Made by a program: the position numbers and the translations under genes. 64,000 bases of DNA. It comes from Marinomonas primoryensis. GTDB taxonomy: Bacteria > Pseudomonadota > Gammaproteobacteria > Pseudomonadales > Marinomonadaceae. The DNA lies in assembly GCF_013372285.1 (NCBI RefSeq), contig NZ_CP054301.1, positions 3,944,501 through 4,008,500 of the forward strand. Reading direction: 5' to 3'. The notes under the pieces are model-generated. The model ran no database searches and was not told the origin of the DNA. It saw only the letters and a program-made list of their open reading frames with translations. How positions within the stretch are numbered: position 1 is the stretch's first letter; each line of letters begins with the position of its first letter. Below, one piece after another: positions 26,704 through 37,107 of this stretch.

Positions 26704-27921
26704 ATGAAACGTTTACAGCGCTTAGCGCAACACGATGCTGCGTATTTATTATTATTTATTTTTTTAGTGGCGTTAAATTTGCGAGGGCCGGTGACAGGAC
26801 TCCCGCCATTATTGGATCGGATTAGCCAAGATTTACAACTCAGCAGTACTCAATTGGGGTTGATGACCAGCTTACCATTATTAGCATTCGCTCTGTTCGC
26901 TCCTGTCACTTCTTGGCTCACACGGTATTTTCAGATTGAACGCCTTCTTGCCTCGGGTGTCGGCCTAATTGCCATTGGCATGATTATTCGTTCTTTTGGC
27001 TCAATCAACACCTTGTATTTGGGCGCCGTGTTTATTGGTGCCGGGATTGCCATTGGTAATGTGTTACTGCCCAGTTTATTAAAGCGTGAGTTCCCGAATC
27101 ACATTGTTCAGCTTACGGCGATTTATGTATTAATGATGAGCATCGGCGGTTTTTTGATGTCGAGTTTCGCCGTACCATTAAGCCTATTCGCAGAGCAAAA
27201 CCCCATCGTACTGCCGATGGCATCATCAAGTATGAGTGGCTGGTCATTTGCGCTAATTTGCCAAATGGCGCTGATTCTCTTGCCTTTGATCGCGTGGTTT
27301 TGTTTTAAAATCACTCAACATCAAATACCACAAACAGGCACAGTCGAGATCACTCAAAAGGTTTGGCGCTCTGTCACGGCTTGGCAAGTGGCTGGGTTTC
27401 TCGCGTTCAATTCGCTGATTAACTACATCGTGGTGGCTTGGGTGCCGTCTATTTTAATAAACAATGGCTACACAGATTCAACCGCTGGACTGTATCAGGG
27501 GTATTTGCAACTCGCGGGGGCGTTGCCCTCGTTGATTCTAGCGCCTTTTCTCAGTCGTTTAGGAAGCCATAGACGGCTCTGTTTATCTGCGACGAGCTTA
27601 ACTTGCTTGAGTGTTTTTGGTTTTTTGTTTCTACCCAACTGGTCTGGTCTTTGGTCCGTTTGTTTCGGCTTCGGTACCAGCATGGGCTTTATCTTAGGAT
27701 TGTCTTTCGTTGGTTTAAGAACAAACAGCCCAAAGCAAGCGGCGGCATTATCCGGTATGGCGCAGCTCATTGGCTATACACTTGCGGCCGTCGGGCCGGT
27801 ACTGATCGGTGCGCTTTATGATTGGCAGAGATCTTGGCAAGCGCCTTTGTATGTCATTCTTGTGATTTGTGTTATCTGGATGATGCTGGGGTGGATGGCC
27901 AGCCCTAAGCCAAAAAGCTAA
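26704..27921 (+). CDS. MFS exporter of the CynX/NimT family
   Basis: Twelve transmembrane segments are apparent. The N-terminus carries the CynX/NimT signature NLRGPVTGLPPLLDRISQDL, and the loop after TM2 (SWLTRYFQIERLL) is the degenerate MFS motif A region. E. coli NimT exports 2-nitroimidazole; CynX relatives handle cyanate or other small molecules, so the substrate here is unknown. It is divergent from a NimR-like AraC regulator. Length (405 aa) is normal. Confidence 0.88.
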   Translation: MKRLQRLAQHDAAYLLLFIFLVALNLRGPVTGLPPLLDRISQDLQLSSTQLGLMTSLPLLAFALFAPVTSWLTRYFQIERLLASGVGLIAIGMIIRSFGSINTLYLGAVFIGAGIAIGNVLLPSLLKREFPNHIVQLTAIYVLMMSIGGFLMSSFAVPLSLFAEQNPIVLPMASSSMSGWSFALICQMALILLPLIAWFCFKITQHQIPQTGTVEITQKVWRSVTAWQVAGFLAFNSLINYIVVAWVPSILINNGYTDSTAGLYQGYLQLAGALPSLILAPFLSRLGSHRRLCLSATSLTCLSVFGFLFLPNWSGLWSVCFGFGTSMGFILGLSFVGLRTNSPKQAAALSGMAQLIGYTLAAVGPVLIGALYDWQRSWQAPLYVILVICVIWMMLGWMASPKPKS

Positions 27922-28038
27922 CGTTTTATGTTGGCGTCGTAACGTGCGGTTCGTAAAGGGAATATGAGAACACCAAATAACGTCGCGACAACACAACCCA
28001 TACACTAAAGAATGCGACCCACTGACCTAAAAGACGAA

Positions 28039-29928
28039 TTAGGTTGCGACGTCTTCAAGGCTCAGCTTTAAAGGAATGGTGAAGACAAATTTAGTACCAA
28101 CCCCCACCTCAGAAGTGACGTCAATGCGTCCTTTCATCAGTTGATAGACCCATTGGTTCACTAGGTGCAACCCTAAACCTGTGTGGTTATTTTGACGGCC
28201 AGTGGTGATGAATGGTTCAAAAACACTGTCTAAAACATCTGGCGATATTCCATTGCCACTGTCTTCAAAAGAGAATATTAAACTCTCCTTTTCTTTTGAG
28301 GCCATAATCGATATCTGACCCTTTGCTGAGCGCTGAAAAGCATATTCAAAGGCATTATCAAAAAGGTTTTGTATAATCTGAGACATCGCGCCAGGATACC
28401 CTATCATTTCAATGTCATCTGGGCATTCGATTACAAGGCTAATCCCTACACGGTTTTTAAAGGTGGATTTATAGGTTAATACAATATCGTTTAACACATT
28501 ATGAAAAAAGAAAAGTTGTGCATCTTGCGCCGTTCTATCCGAAACAATTCGCTTAAAACTAGAAACAATATCGAGCGCTCGAGTGAGGTTCTTGTCCGCT
28601 ATAAGAAGAGATTCATTCATTTTATCTAGACCATCAGAAGGTGATCGGCCGATTTCTTTGTCTAGCCAGACCTTACAAGACGACATCGCCATTCTGACGC
28701 CTCCAAGCGGCGTATGCATTTCATGGGCTAAGCCTGCGACCATTAACCCCAATGAAGACAGCTTACTGGTCTCTACCAGCTCATCCTGTAGATCTACCAA
28801 CCGTTTATTTGTTAGATTGAGCTTTCGATTAGCATGTTCCGCTTGAGCCTTTTCTTCTTGGAGTAATGTTAATAATCGATAGGTCTCAAATTGTGCGGTA
28901 ATTTTTCGCCAAACAAGCCAAGCAATAGCGATAAAGCTAAACCCTGCAACTCCAATAATAACGAGGAGTAACCTCCCCCGCCACATGGAAAACGCCTCAG
29001 AATGAGAGCGAGCAACAAAATACAAAGAGGAAACCTGTTCGCTTTGAGTGCCTATTACATCATCATCAATGTTCTGTTTAAGAAAGCTCCATAAGCGGCC
29101 ATTATTAAAAACCCTTTCTAATCCATCGGTCGCATTCATTGATTGCCAAATAATAGGCAAGTGCGTTTTTATATTAAGCCGAGAGTCATTAGAGTGAAGT
29201 AACGCCCCCCATTCAAGGCTGCTGTCTGCTGCTAATACCCACTGACCAGTTGTATCCACTATTTCTAAAGACACCTCTTCAGTACTAAATGTGCGAATCA
29301 GTTCAAACAACTTACTCAAGTCGTAATTAACCACCAAAAAACCTGACTGATCACCGGTGATTTTTACGACACCACGCACCGTTGGCTGAAAAGGACGAAC
29401 TATTTCTTTATTCTCTATATTCAAATCCAGAGATGAGATATACACATCATTTTCTGTACCGCGGGGGGCATTTTTAATATAATTTCGATCGGATTTATCT
29501 TGTAGTTGAGAGTTTTCAACACGAGTAATTACGCCTGCTTGAGAGTTGATTCTAATCCGCTCTCGGCCATTCGGCATGATCCAGCGCACTTGTGAAATCA
29601 AACTAGACGTTTGAGCGAATTGACTAAATTCATCGACAACCAGATCCTCCCAATCAGCCGAGAAAGCGGTGTGATCTTTCGAAGTCAATCGCGCATTAAC
29701 GCTGTTTCTCAACAACAAGGTAACACGCTTGATGTGCCCCATTTCACGACTAAAAACATTCGCGCTACGGGACAAAACTTCCGATTCATTCCACGCCAAC
29801 TGACTGGTTTTATTGTCTAAAAATAATCGATACCCTCCCCAGCTAAGCAACAATATAAAAATCATAATACCGGATAGACACACCAGCAATAATGGTTTTT
29901 CCCGTGAGAAACATCCACCAAAAGTCAT
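28039..29928 (-). CDS. membrane sensor histidine kinase
   Basis: TM1 (about 12-32), a large periplasmic sensor (about 33-315, Cache-like by length), TM2 (LLLVIIGVAGFSFIAIAWLV, about 318-340), a coiled coil, a HisKA domain with H box LAHEMHTPLGGV (His about 401), and HATPase_c with the N box NLFDNAFEYAF, G1 FEDSGNGI and G2 GLGLHLVNQ. All catalytic motifs are intact. It starts 4 bp after the stop of the upstream REC-DUF3369-GGDEF-EAL gene, so that response regulator is its probable partner and the pair would couple an external signal to cyclic-di-GMP breakdown. Confidence 0.92.
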   Translation of the reverse strand: MTFGGCFSREKPLLLVCLSGIMIFILLLSWGGYRLFLDNKTSQLAWNESEVLSRSANVFSREMGHIKRVTLLLRNSVNARLTSKDHTAFSADWEDLVVDEFSQFAQTSSLISQVRWIMPNGRERIRINSQAGVITRVENSQLQDKSDRNYIKNAPRGTENDVYISSLDLNIENKEIVRPFQPTVRGVVKITGDQSGFLVVNYDLSKLFELIRTFSTEEVSLEIVDTTGQWVLAADSSLEWGALLHSNDSRLNIKTHLPIIWQSMNATDGLERVFNNGRLWSFLKQNIDDDVIGTQSEQVSSLYFVARSHSEAFSMWRGRLLLVIIGVAGFSFIAIAWLVWRKITAQFETYRLLTLLQEEKAQAEHANRKLNLTNKRLVDLQDELVETSKLSSLGLMVAGLAHEMHTPLGGVRMAMSSCKVWLDKEIGRSPSDGLDKMNESLLIADKNLTRALDIVSSFKRIVSDRTAQDAQLFFFHNVLNDIVLTYKSTFKNRVGISLVIECPDDIEMIGYPGAMSQIIQNLFDNAFEYAFQRSAKGQISIMASKEKESLIFSFEDSGNGISPDVLDSVFEPFITTGRQNNHTGLGLHLVNQWVYQLMKGRIDVTSEVGVGTKFVFTIPLKLSLEDVAT

Positions 29929-29932
29929 AGGG

Positions 29933-32146
29933 TTACAGGCCTGATTGAATCCAGTTTATCGTATCGTCTAATGACATCGGCTTGGCAAATAAATAGCCTT
30001 GTCCATCGCCACAGCCCAAAGCAAGAAGGTGCTCTTTTTGCTGATCTGTCTCAATTCCTTCAGCAATAACATTCAACCCTAGAGAATTTCCCAGCTCTAT
30101 GATCATTTTCAAGATTTGCCAATCTTTTTCAGATTCCTCCATTCTCCACACAAAACTATGGTCAATTTTAATCGTTGAAACCGACAAGGTAGATAAATAG
30201 GCCAAGGAAGAATAACCCGTGCCAAAGTCATCAATATTGACCCGCACACCTAACGTCTTTAAAACAGACAAGTGTTTGTTAATGGTGCCTTTCTCTTTTA
30301 TGAATTGAGACTCGGTAATTTCCAGTTCTATCATTTCATTAGGGACATCTTCTTCTTCAAGCAAGGCTTTAAAACGATCGAAGTAATTGGGACGGATGAT
30401 TTCATTACCAGCGACATTGACAGAAATAGGCACATGAATCCCCATGCTTTTAAGCGTATTAATGGCTTTACAAGACTGCTGTAGCATTTGTTGATCCAAT
30501 TTATCAATAAGGCCACTGTTCTCAGCCAAGACGATAAATTGATCTGGTGGGATAGAACTTCCGTTTTTATGAGTCCACCGAGCCAGTGCTTCAAACCCAA
30601 TCAGTGTGTTGTCTTTTAAACTTACCTTAGGCTGAAAATAGGCAACGATGTCGTTATTTAAGATCGCTTCGCGCAAATCTTTTAATAATTCATAGCGGCC
30701 AAACATGGCGGTGGCGAGTGTTTCAGAAAAGGCCAAATAAGAAACGCCCTCATATTTGGCTCTTTCTAACGTACTTTTTCCGACACTGACTAATTGCTCG
30801 GCTTTATAGGTAGGAAAGTCTGAAAACTTCACCAAGCTAATGGTCAAGTCGAGAGAGTGCGTGGAGCTCTCTACTTCAATGCTGGTATGAATAATAGATT
30901 CGAGTGACGATTCGCAGTAATCCTGATCGTCATACACAATCAGCACTAAAGTGTCTCGCTCTAGTAAAGCAATATCAACCGATTTATCAAAGAAATGACT
31001 TAAGTGATCATACAAAGACAACGTAAGCTGGTCGCAATACTTAGACCCTAGAACCGATTCGATATAGGCCAAATCTTCGACATATAACATTAATAAGGTG
31101 GCTTTTTCCCGTTCCCAAGAGAACATGTCACGTATTTCTCTTACCAACCAGTTTTTATTGTGAATGCCTAAAGCGGGGTCAATATAAGCCAACTCAGTTA
31201 ATTTACTGTGTAGTGCGACATTACGAAAACCGGCACTAATATTTTCACAAAAAACTTGAAGTAAGTTAATTTCATTTGTGGCGAGTCTACGGTCCAACTT
31301 CACCACGATCATATATTCTCGACCGTCTAATTCTTTGTTCGAAAAATACAACACAGAGAAGCCATCCAAAAAAACATGACTCTTCTTTGTATTCGCTTGT
31401 TCAATCGCTTCTTTTAAAACAGTTTCTTGAATTACGGATAAAATATATCGATGTATATGAGATGCAAATTCGCCACTGGCAGCAACAATTAACGCTTTTT
31501 CTAGCGGCTCCTCTTCAGGGTGAAAAAAGCACACTATCCCGCCTTGATTCATTTTCAATAGCAGACTAATTTCATCCAAAATAGAATGCGTATATTCTAA
31601 AATATCACTCTTTGAGGCAATGCGTTGACTCGCTGCAAGCAACAACTGCATTCCGTGACGAGCTTCCTTCATGTCCGAAAGGTGCTCCCACGTGCGTAGG
31701 TTACTCAACACTATCGTTTGCAAATGCGCTTGGGTAAGGTCCGATTTACACCAATAATCGTCAATATCATATTGTCCGATGAGATCATCCACTGGCGCCA
31801 TACCTGGCTGCCCTGTCAACAAAACAATGCGCACTAGGTCATTTCCAATGACGTCACGAATAGTACGAATTAAGCGTAAGCCAGCTTTATCCGTTTCCAT
31901 CACCACATCAAGAAAGATTACCGAGATGTCTGGGTTCGCCGCAATCACGGTCGCCGCCTCGCTGGCGGACGATGCGGTAAGAAACTCTACCTGCTTATCA
32001 TCATAATTAAGCGCACTTAAACCGTTCATTAACGCCGCTTGATAATCAGGATCATCCTCTACCGATAAGACTTTACAGTATTTTTTGGAGTTGAACGTTG
32101 ATTGGTATTGCTTTGTATCAGAGGATAAATCCATTGCATTTTCCAT
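29933..32146 (-). CDS. REC-DUF3369-GGDEF(degenerate)-EAL response regulator
   Basis: The receiver domain (about 22-150) has the acidic pair VEDD and phospho-acceptor Asp80 (FLDVV). A DUF3369 region follows (about 165-320). A GGDEF-fold domain (about 325-465) has LLERDTLVLIVY where the GG(D/E)EF loop should be, so it cannot be an active cyclase. The EAL domain (about 480-730) has intact GFEALARW and DDFGTGYSSLAYL, so the expected output is cyclic-di-GMP hydrolysis. The start may be the first ATG or the one four codons later; AAGG lies just upstream. Its kinase partner is the next gene, 4 bp downstream. Confidence 0.92.
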   Translation of the reverse strand: MENAMDLSSDTKQYQSTFNSKKYCKVLSVEDDPDYQAALMNGLSALNYDDKQVEFLTASSASEAATVIAANPDISVIFLDVVMETDKAGLRLIRTIRDVIGNDLVRIVLLTGQPGMAPVDDLIGQYDIDDYWCKSDLTQAHLQTIVLSNLRTWEHLSDMKEARHGMQLLLAASQRIASKSDILEYTHSILDEISLLLKMNQGGIVCFFHPEEEPLEKALIVAASGEFASHIHRYILSVIQETVLKEAIEQANTKKSHVFLDGFSVLYFSNKELDGREYMIVVKLDRRLATNEINLLQVFCENISAGFRNVALHSKLTELAYIDPALGIHNKNWLVREIRDMFSWEREKATLLMLYVEDLAYIESVLGSKYCDQLTLSLYDHLSHFFDKSVDIALLERDTLVLIVYDDQDYCESSLESIIHTSIEVESSTHSLDLTISLVKFSDFPTYKAEQLVSVGKSTLERAKYEGVSYLAFSETLATAMFGRYELLKDLREAILNNDIVAYFQPKVSLKDNTLIGFEALARWTHKNGSSIPPDQFIVLAENSGLIDKLDQQMLQQSCKAINTLKSMGIHVPISVNVAGNEIIRPNYFDRFKALLEEEDVPNEMIELEITESQFIKEKGTINKHLSVLKTLGVRVNIDDFGTGYSSLAYLSTLSVSTIKIDHSFVWRMEESEKDWQILKMIIELGNSLGLNVIAEGIETDQQKEHLLALGCGDGQGYLFAKPMSLDDTINWIQSGL

Positions 32147-32449
32147 CCTTGTCTTTCGTGGTTTTATCTATTAAATAGTTCTTGAAGCTTAGCGCTTTAT
32201 ATAAAAACTGCCTCATAGGGCAATAACAAATTTTGTAACGAAATATTATTAATTGCCTTCATTATCAACCCTTGGCAGGTTAGCGCGTAAGTTTGTTCGT
32301 TTACACATCAAGTTTCACTGTTAAGAAATACCAAGTTTTTACTATTTTTTCGAGAATGTTAACGATACTAGACACAAATATTCAGATGATTTGTTTGTGA
32401 TATAGTAGAACGTTGAAAAAGACACTGGCAGGCGGATTAAAAGAACCTC
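32147..32449. other. divergent promoter region before gmk
   Basis: About 300 bp with no gene. It is AT-rich. On the plus strand TGTGATATAGTAG near 32395-32407 looks like an extended -10 (TGnTATAGT-like) for the gmk operon. No further structure was recognised. Confidence 0.4.
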
Positions 32450-33073
32450 ATGGACAAACATAAAGGCAATTTATTCATCTTATCAGCTCCTTCTGGAGCA
32501 GGTAAATCGACCTTGTACAAGGCGCTACTGAACCAAGACGATAAGGTGCGCATTTCGATTTCTCATACAACGCGTGCGCCAAGAACCGGCGAAGAGCATG
32601 GTCGAGAATACTATTTTATCGACGATGAATCCTTCCTAGATATGATTGCGGAAGACGCCTTTTTCGAGCACGCTCAGGTCTTTGATAATTATTACGGCAC
32701 GTCGAAAGAATCTATTTTTGGCATGTTAGAACAAGGCTTAGATGTCATTTTAGAAATAGACTGGCAAGGCGCACGCCAAATCCGTCAATTTTACCCTGAG
32801 GCCATCGGAATATTCATCTTACCGCCGTCATTACCAGCCTTAGAAGAACGACTAAGAAGTCGAGCAACCGACACCGACGATGTCATTCAGCGCCGCATGG
32901 CGAAAGCCGTAAATGAAATGTCTCACTACCACGAATACGACTTTGTCATCGTAAATGATGATTTTGATGCGGCACTTTCTCAAATGGCGGCCATATTTAT
33001 GGCAATGAGAGCAAAAACACCCGTTATGCAAGAAAAAAGTGGCAATCTTATAAATGATCTCTTGTCATTATGA
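32450..33073 (+). CDS. gmk: guanylate kinase
   Basis: Phosphorylates GMP to GDP using ATP, an essential step in guanine nucleotide supply. The P-loop SAPSGAGKSTL lies at residues 12-22, and the GMP-binding region has SHTTRAPRTGEEHGREYYF. Further conserved blocks are ILEIDWQGARQI and FVIVNDDFDAAL. Length (207 aa) is standard. It leads the widely conserved order gmk-rpoZ-spoT, with 57 bp to rpoZ; the grouping links GTP supply with ppGpp metabolism. Confidence 0.97.
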   Translation: MDKHKGNLFILSAPSGAGKSTLYKALLNQDDKVRISISHTTRAPRTGEEHGREYYFIDDESFLDMIAEDAFFEHAQVFDNYYGTSKESIFGMLEQGLDVILEIDWQGARQIRQFYPEAIGIFILPPSLPALEERLRSRATDTDDVIQRRMAKAVNEMSHYHEYDFVIVNDDFDAALSQMAAIFMAMRAKTPVMQEKSGNLINDLLSL

Positions 33074-33130
33074 GAAGCCGTTAAGTAGAATTACCCTTGG
33101 ATAAATAGATAACCGAACACAGAGGTCAAA

Positions 33131-33355
33131 ATGGCTCGAGTTACCGTAGAAGATTGTTTAGAAAACGTTGATAACCGCTTCGAATTAGTGATGGTGTCAT
33201 CAAAACGCGCACGCCAACTAGCAACTGGTGGTGAAGAAGCGAAAGTGCCTGCTGAAGGGGACAAAGTAACCGTTATTGCACTACGTGAAATAGCAGCGAA
33301 CTTGATCAACGCAGGCAATGTTGATCTGCAAAAACGCCCAATTCACGAGTTTTAA
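33131..33355 (+). CDS. rpoZ: RNA polymerase omega subunit
   Basis: The omega subunit helps assemble RNA polymerase and forms part of a ppGpp-binding site. The 74-residue chain starts [20 protein letters not shown] and contains the conserved [12 protein letters not shown], followed by [11 protein letters not shown]. It is slightly short at the acidic C-terminus compared with E. coli but normal for the order. It sits between gmk and spoT in the conserved cluster. Confidence 0.97.
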   Translation: MARVTVEDCLENVDNRFELVMVSSKRARQLATGGEEAKVPAEGDKVTVIALREIAANLINAGNVDLQKRPIHEF

Positions 33356-33417
33356 TCTCAATGGTGTCGCTCATAGCACAACTGTCGCACTTCCTTTTTA
33401 CCTTTGTGAGGTGAGCG

Positions 33418-35535
33418 ATGTATACCGTTGAAGATTTAGCACTGACCTTGAGTCAATATTTACCTTACGATCAAGTCGCTAAGGTAAAACGCGCCTATTA
33501 TTATGCCGAACAAGCCCACGATGGGCAGCGGCGTAAAAGTGGCGAGCCCTATGTCACCCATCCTCTCGCTGTCGCTGAAATTCTGTCTGAACTTCGGATG
33601 GATTGTGATGGATTGACGGCGGCACTTCTGCACGACGTAATCGAAGACACTGGCATCAGCCGTGAGGCACTTACCGAACAATTTGGGGAAGGCGTCGCAA
33701 GTCTTGTTGATGGCGTCAGTAAGCTGACGCATCTTGAATTCAATAGCCAAGTCGAAAAGCAAGCCCACAATTTCCAAAAAATGGCCATGGCCATGGCCGA
33801 TGACATTCGCGTCATCTTGGTAAAGTTGGCAGATCGATTGCACAACATGCGCACATTAGATGCCATGCCAGCCCATAAAAAGCGCCGTATTGCCCGCGAA
33901 ACCTTAGATATTTATGCTCCCATCGCAAATCGTCTGGGCATGTACAAGGTTCGGGTTGATTTAGAATCTCTCGCTTTTCAAGCTTATTACCCAATGCGCG
34001 CTCGAATGCTACAACGGGCTATCCATAAAAAATATGGCCAGCAACGCATTAAAGACACCCAAAAACTGGAAGACACGATTCGATCTGAACTGGCCGCCGA
34101 CTATATCGAAGCCAGTATCAGTGTTCGAGAAAAACACATTTATAGTATTTATCAGAAGATGGACAAGAAGCGTCGTTCTTTAGATGAAATTATGGACGTC
34201 ATGGGCGTACGTATTGTCACCGACCGTCACGACAGCTGTTATCGAATCCTCGGGGTTATTCACGCCCTCTTCAAACCCATTGAAGGTCGCTTCAAAGATT
34301 ACATCGCCGTACCAAAATCCAACGGTTACCAATCACTTCATACTACGGTATTAGGCTCCAACGGCATCCCAATGGAAGTCCAAATACGCACAGAAGAAAT
34401 GGACTTGGTTGCCAACAATGGCATTGCAGCTCACTGGGCTTATAAAATTGGTGGTTCTTCCAACACACCAAGCAACCATGATCGCGCCACAAAATGGGTG
34501 AAAAGCTTATTAGAAATTCAACAAAAAGCACGTAACCCTATTGAATTTGTTGATAACGTGAAAAGTGATTTATTTCCTGATGAAGTGTATGTATTCACAC
34601 CAAACGGCCAAATCATCGAGCTGCCTTCTGGTGCAACGCCTGTTGATTTTGCCTACGGTGTTCACACGGAAATTGGCAATACCTGTATTTCTTGTCGCAT
34701 TAACCGCCGACTTGCACCGTTAAGTACGCAATTAGAAAGCGGTCAGACCGTCGAGATCATTACTGCGAAGAATGCTCAACCGAACGTTGCTTGGTTGAGT
34801 TTTGCCATTACGGGTAAAGCACGCACTAATATCCGCCATTATTTAAAAGACAAACAACGCGAAAATGCCATTTCTATAGGTCATCGTCTGTTAACACGCT
34901 CTTTAAACGCGTTTAAAACCAACATTGATGAGTTGACCACTGCACAAATTACACAAGTATTAGAAAACCACCAACTCGCTGCAATGGACGATCTATTAGA
35001 GTCGATAGGCAAAGGTCGCTATGTTGGTTACCTAGTGGCCAGAGAACTGTTTCCAAACATTGATGAAGATACCTTAGTGACACCCAAGTCCTTCAAGGTC
35101 AATGGCTCTGAAGGCATGCTGATTTCCTATGCCAAATGCTGTGCTCCCATACCTGGCGACCCGATTGTTGGCTATGTTCAGGTGGATAAAGGCATCGTCA
35201 TTCATCACCTTAATTGCCCTAACGTTCAAGATCATCTGTCCAATCCTGAGCGATTTATTCATATGGCATGGGGTAAAGACATTGAAGAAGAGCTACACAT
35301 TAGCCTCATCGTCACTTACATCAACGAGCGCGGCGCCGTGGCAAAAATTGCCAGCTCGATCAGTGACACCGATTTCCAAGTATCGAATCTTGATATTATT
35401 GAACGAGGTCGAGTCAGTCGCTTACGATTAAGTATCACCATTTCCAGTCGCATTGGTTTGGCCGATGTCATGCGTCGCATAAAAGCGGTTCGCTGTGTGG
35501 AAAAAGTATCGCGCGAAACCATTGTAGGGCGCTAA
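33418..35535 (+). CDS. spoT: bifunctional (p)ppGpp synthetase/hydrolase SpoT
   Basis: Controls the alarmone (p)ppGpp. The HD hydrolase domain (about 25-180) is intact, with [11 protein letters not shown] and [12 protein letters not shown], so hydrolysis is expected. The synthetase region (about 240-350) includes [20 protein letters not shown]. The TGS domain ([19 protein letters not shown], about 390), helical and zinc-finger-like parts ([11 protein letters not shown]) and a C-terminal ACT domain complete the protein. Length (705 aa) is normal for SpoT. It follows rpoZ by 62 bp and precedes ridA. Confidence 0.96.
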   Translation: MYTVEDLALTLSQYLPYDQVAKVKRAYYYAEQAHDGQRRKSGEPYVTHPLAVAEILSELRMDCDGLTAALLHDVIEDTGISREALTEQFGEGVASLVDGVSKLTHLEFNSQVEKQAHNFQKMAMAMADDIRVILVKLADRLHNMRTLDAMPAHKKRRIARETLDIYAPIANRLGMYKVRVDLESLAFQAYYPMRARMLQRAIHKKYGQQRIKDTQKLEDTIRSELAADYIEASISVREKHIYSIYQKMDKKRRSLDEIMDVMGVRIVTDRHDSCYRILGVIHALFKPIEGRFKDYIAVPKSNGYQSLHTTVLGSNGIPMEVQIRTEEMDLVANNGIAAHWAYKIGGSSNTPSNHDRATKWVKSLLEIQQKARNPIEFVDNVKSDLFPDEVYVFTPNGQIIELPSGATPVDFAYGVHTEIGNTCISCRINRRLAPLSTQLESGQTVEIITAKNAQPNVAWLSFAITGKARTNIRHYLKDKQRENAISIGHRLLTRSLNAFKTNIDELTTAQITQVLENHQLAAMDDLLESIGKGRYVGYLVARELFPNIDEDTLVTPKSFKVNGSEGMLISYAKCCAPIPGDPIVGYVQVDKGIVIHHLNCPNVQDHLSNPERFIHMAWGKDIEEELHISLIVTYINERGAVAKIASSISDTDFQVSNLDIIERGRVSRLRLSITISSRIGLADVMRRIKAVRCVEKVSRETIVGR

Positions 35536-35588
35536 CCTGCCTTAATTCACCCTTTTATTTACCACTTTCTCGAAAAAGGATGCTCATT

Positions 35589-35975
35589 ATGTCAAAACAA
35601 GTAATTCATACAGAAAACGCACCAGCTGCTATTGGCCCATATTCACAAGCCGTTCGCGCTGGCAATACGGTTTACTTATCCGGCCAAATTCCTTTGGTTC
35701 CTGAAACGATGGAAGTCATCAGTGAAGACATCGTTGAGCAAACGACGCAGGTCTTTAAAAACCTACAAGCAGTCTGCGAAGCCGGTGGTGGCTCTTTAGA
35801 AAATGTTGTGAAATTCAACATCTTCATGACTGACTTGGGTAACTTCGCCACAGTTAACGAAGTCATGACTCAATTCGTTAAACAGCCTTACCCTGCTCGT
35901 GCCGCGATGGGCGTTCGCGCATTGCCAAAAGGCGTTCAAGTAGAAATCGAAGGTATCATGGTGTTGGAAGACTAA
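35589..35975 (+). CDS. ridA: RidA reactive enamine/imine deaminase
   Basis: RidA hydrolyses reactive enamine/imine intermediates made by PLP enzymes, protecting the cell from 2-aminoacrylate. The chain contains [25 protein letters not shown] near the N-terminus (GPYSQ, then YLSGQIP), the active-site Arg in YPARAAMGV and the C-terminal VEIEGI motif. The ATG at 35589 has AAAGGA 8 bp upstream. An ATG at 35580 overlaps that ribosome-binding site and is rejected. It commonly follows spoT in gammaproteobacteria and ends at a strong terminator. Confidence 0.95.
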   Translation: MSKQVIHTENAPAAIGPYSQAVRAGNTVYLSGQIPLVPETMEVISEDIVEQTTQVFKNLQAVCEAGGGSLENVVKFNIFMTDLGNFATVNEVMTQFVKQPYPARAAMGVRALPKGVQVEIEGIMVLED

Positions 35976-36003
35976 TCTCTTCAACTCCATAATTTGAGTC
36001 AAA

Positions 36004-36034
36004 AATAAAAAAAGAGGCCGCGGCCTCTTTTTTT
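36004..36034 (+). terminator. rho-independent terminator after ridA
   Basis: AGAGGCCG and CGGCCTCT (36013-36028) form a GC-rich palindrome, flanked by A-runs on the left and seven T on the right. It can work in both directions, so it may also serve the convergent SDR gene. Confidence 0.9.
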
Positions 36035-36091
36035 ATGCTGTGCATCTTGCGCTTAAAACATGTAGTGCTTAGAAAAGAGAAAGAAGCGAGT

Positions 36092-36943
36092 TTATGGCTT
36101 AAATTCAGCTAATAAAGCCTGATAGCCCACGACATAACTTGGATAACGCAGCGTCCAGCCTTGCGAAAGCAGATATTGGCCTTGAATGCGTTTTCCTGAC
36201 GTTGGTGTAAATTGACCGCTGTCGCTCACCGCTATTTTTGCGCCAAGGCAGGTGGCTAACCAAAGTTTGACTTCCCACATGGAAACCGGTGTCTGGTCGG
36301 TCACAATCACCTGTTGAGGCAATGGTTTATCCATCAGTGCCGCGTTCGCCAGTGCCACGTTTGCCAGTAACACGAGAGCCGATACAACGTCGTCTCGATG
36401 CACTCGATTGGTCCAGCTGTTCGCTTGCCAATTTTCACCACTCAGTACTTTTTCTAACAATCTAAAGCGTCCGGCACCATAAATGCCAGAACAACGTACC
36501 GCCACGCTGGGTAAAACGGCAGCCAGAGCCTGCTCCGTTTCAAGTAAAATATTAGCGGTTGCCGACTCAGGTTGTGCTGGTGTGGTTTCATCTATCCATT
36601 CACCTTGGCTTTGTCCGTACACACTGGTGCTGGAAACGAAAAAGACCTTAGGCGGCTTGGGCATGTTTTTGTATCGACGAATCAATACCTGCGCCGTATC
36701 AAAGTAAGCAGCGCGATAAGCCGCTTCGTGCCGACCCTTGGGCGTCATGATCAAAAAAATGAGATCCGCGTCTGGCAGCGCCTCATCACTCATAGTCACA
36801 AGATCACCGGTTATTCCCTTCACACCATCAGGAAAGTCATGTTTCGTCCGACGTATGCCAGTAATCGTATGGCCTTGTGCCACTAAGTTCGTTGCCAAAC
36901 CTGAGCCTAAATCACCACAACCCGCGATCAGTATCTTTGCCAT
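36092..36943 (-). CDS. NAD(P)-binding SDR/epimerase-like protein (YeeZ type)
   Basis: An extended short-chain dehydrogenase fold: the dinucleotide-binding motif ILIAGCGDLGSGLA is at the N-terminus, and VFFVSSTSVYGQSQGEW carries the Ser and the SVYG (YxxxK-like, lysine absent) segment. AVRCSGIYGAGRF follows the substrate site. Because the catalytic Lys after Tyr is not evident, it resembles the atypical YeeZ/NAD-dependent epimerase group of uncertain activity. The ATG at 36943 is preceded by GGAGAAG on the coding strand. It is divergent from oxyR. Confidence 0.82.
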   Translation of the reverse strand: MAKILIAGCGDLGSGLATNLVAQGHTITGIRRTKHDFPDGVKGITGDLVTMSDEALPDADLIFLIMTPKGRHEAAYRAAYFDTAQVLIRRYKNMPKPPKVFFVSSTSVYGQSQGEWIDETTPAQPESATANILLETEQALAAVLPSVAVRCSGIYGAGRFRLLEKVLSGENWQANSWTNRVHRDDVVSALVLLANVALANAALMDKPLPQQVIVTDQTPVSMWEVKLWLATCLGAKIAVSDSGQFTPTSGKRIQGQYLLSQGWTLRYPSYVVGYQALLAEFKP

Positions 36944-37066
36944 TTATCTTCTCCAAATTCTTACGATGAACTAACGTGATCTTCGAGCCTTGATAAAGCG
37001 GCCTAAAAAAAGAAATCCTCAGCAATCAAAAAGGAACGAGTATACTTTATCAAATTATGTATTATC

Positions 37067-37087
37067 ATAGTTATTAACAATGAATCA
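37067..37087. promoter_or_regulatory. possible OxyR autoregulatory half-site
   Basis: ATAGTTATTAAC-AA-TGAATCA lies 21-41 bp upstream of the oxyR start and is shared with the LysR/sugE intergenic region (20933-20953). OxyR proteins bind ATAG-N7-CTAT-type elements at their own promoters, so this is a candidate site. Only one half resembles the consensus. Confidence 0.4.
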
Positions 37088-37107
37088 GCCTAGGTAAATG
37101 GTGCGAT

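Noticed and set aside
32415..32440. Possible sigma-54 promoter before gmk (CTGGCAGGCGGATTAAA)
   Set aside because: The -24 part fits partly but the invariant GC of the -12 element is absent.
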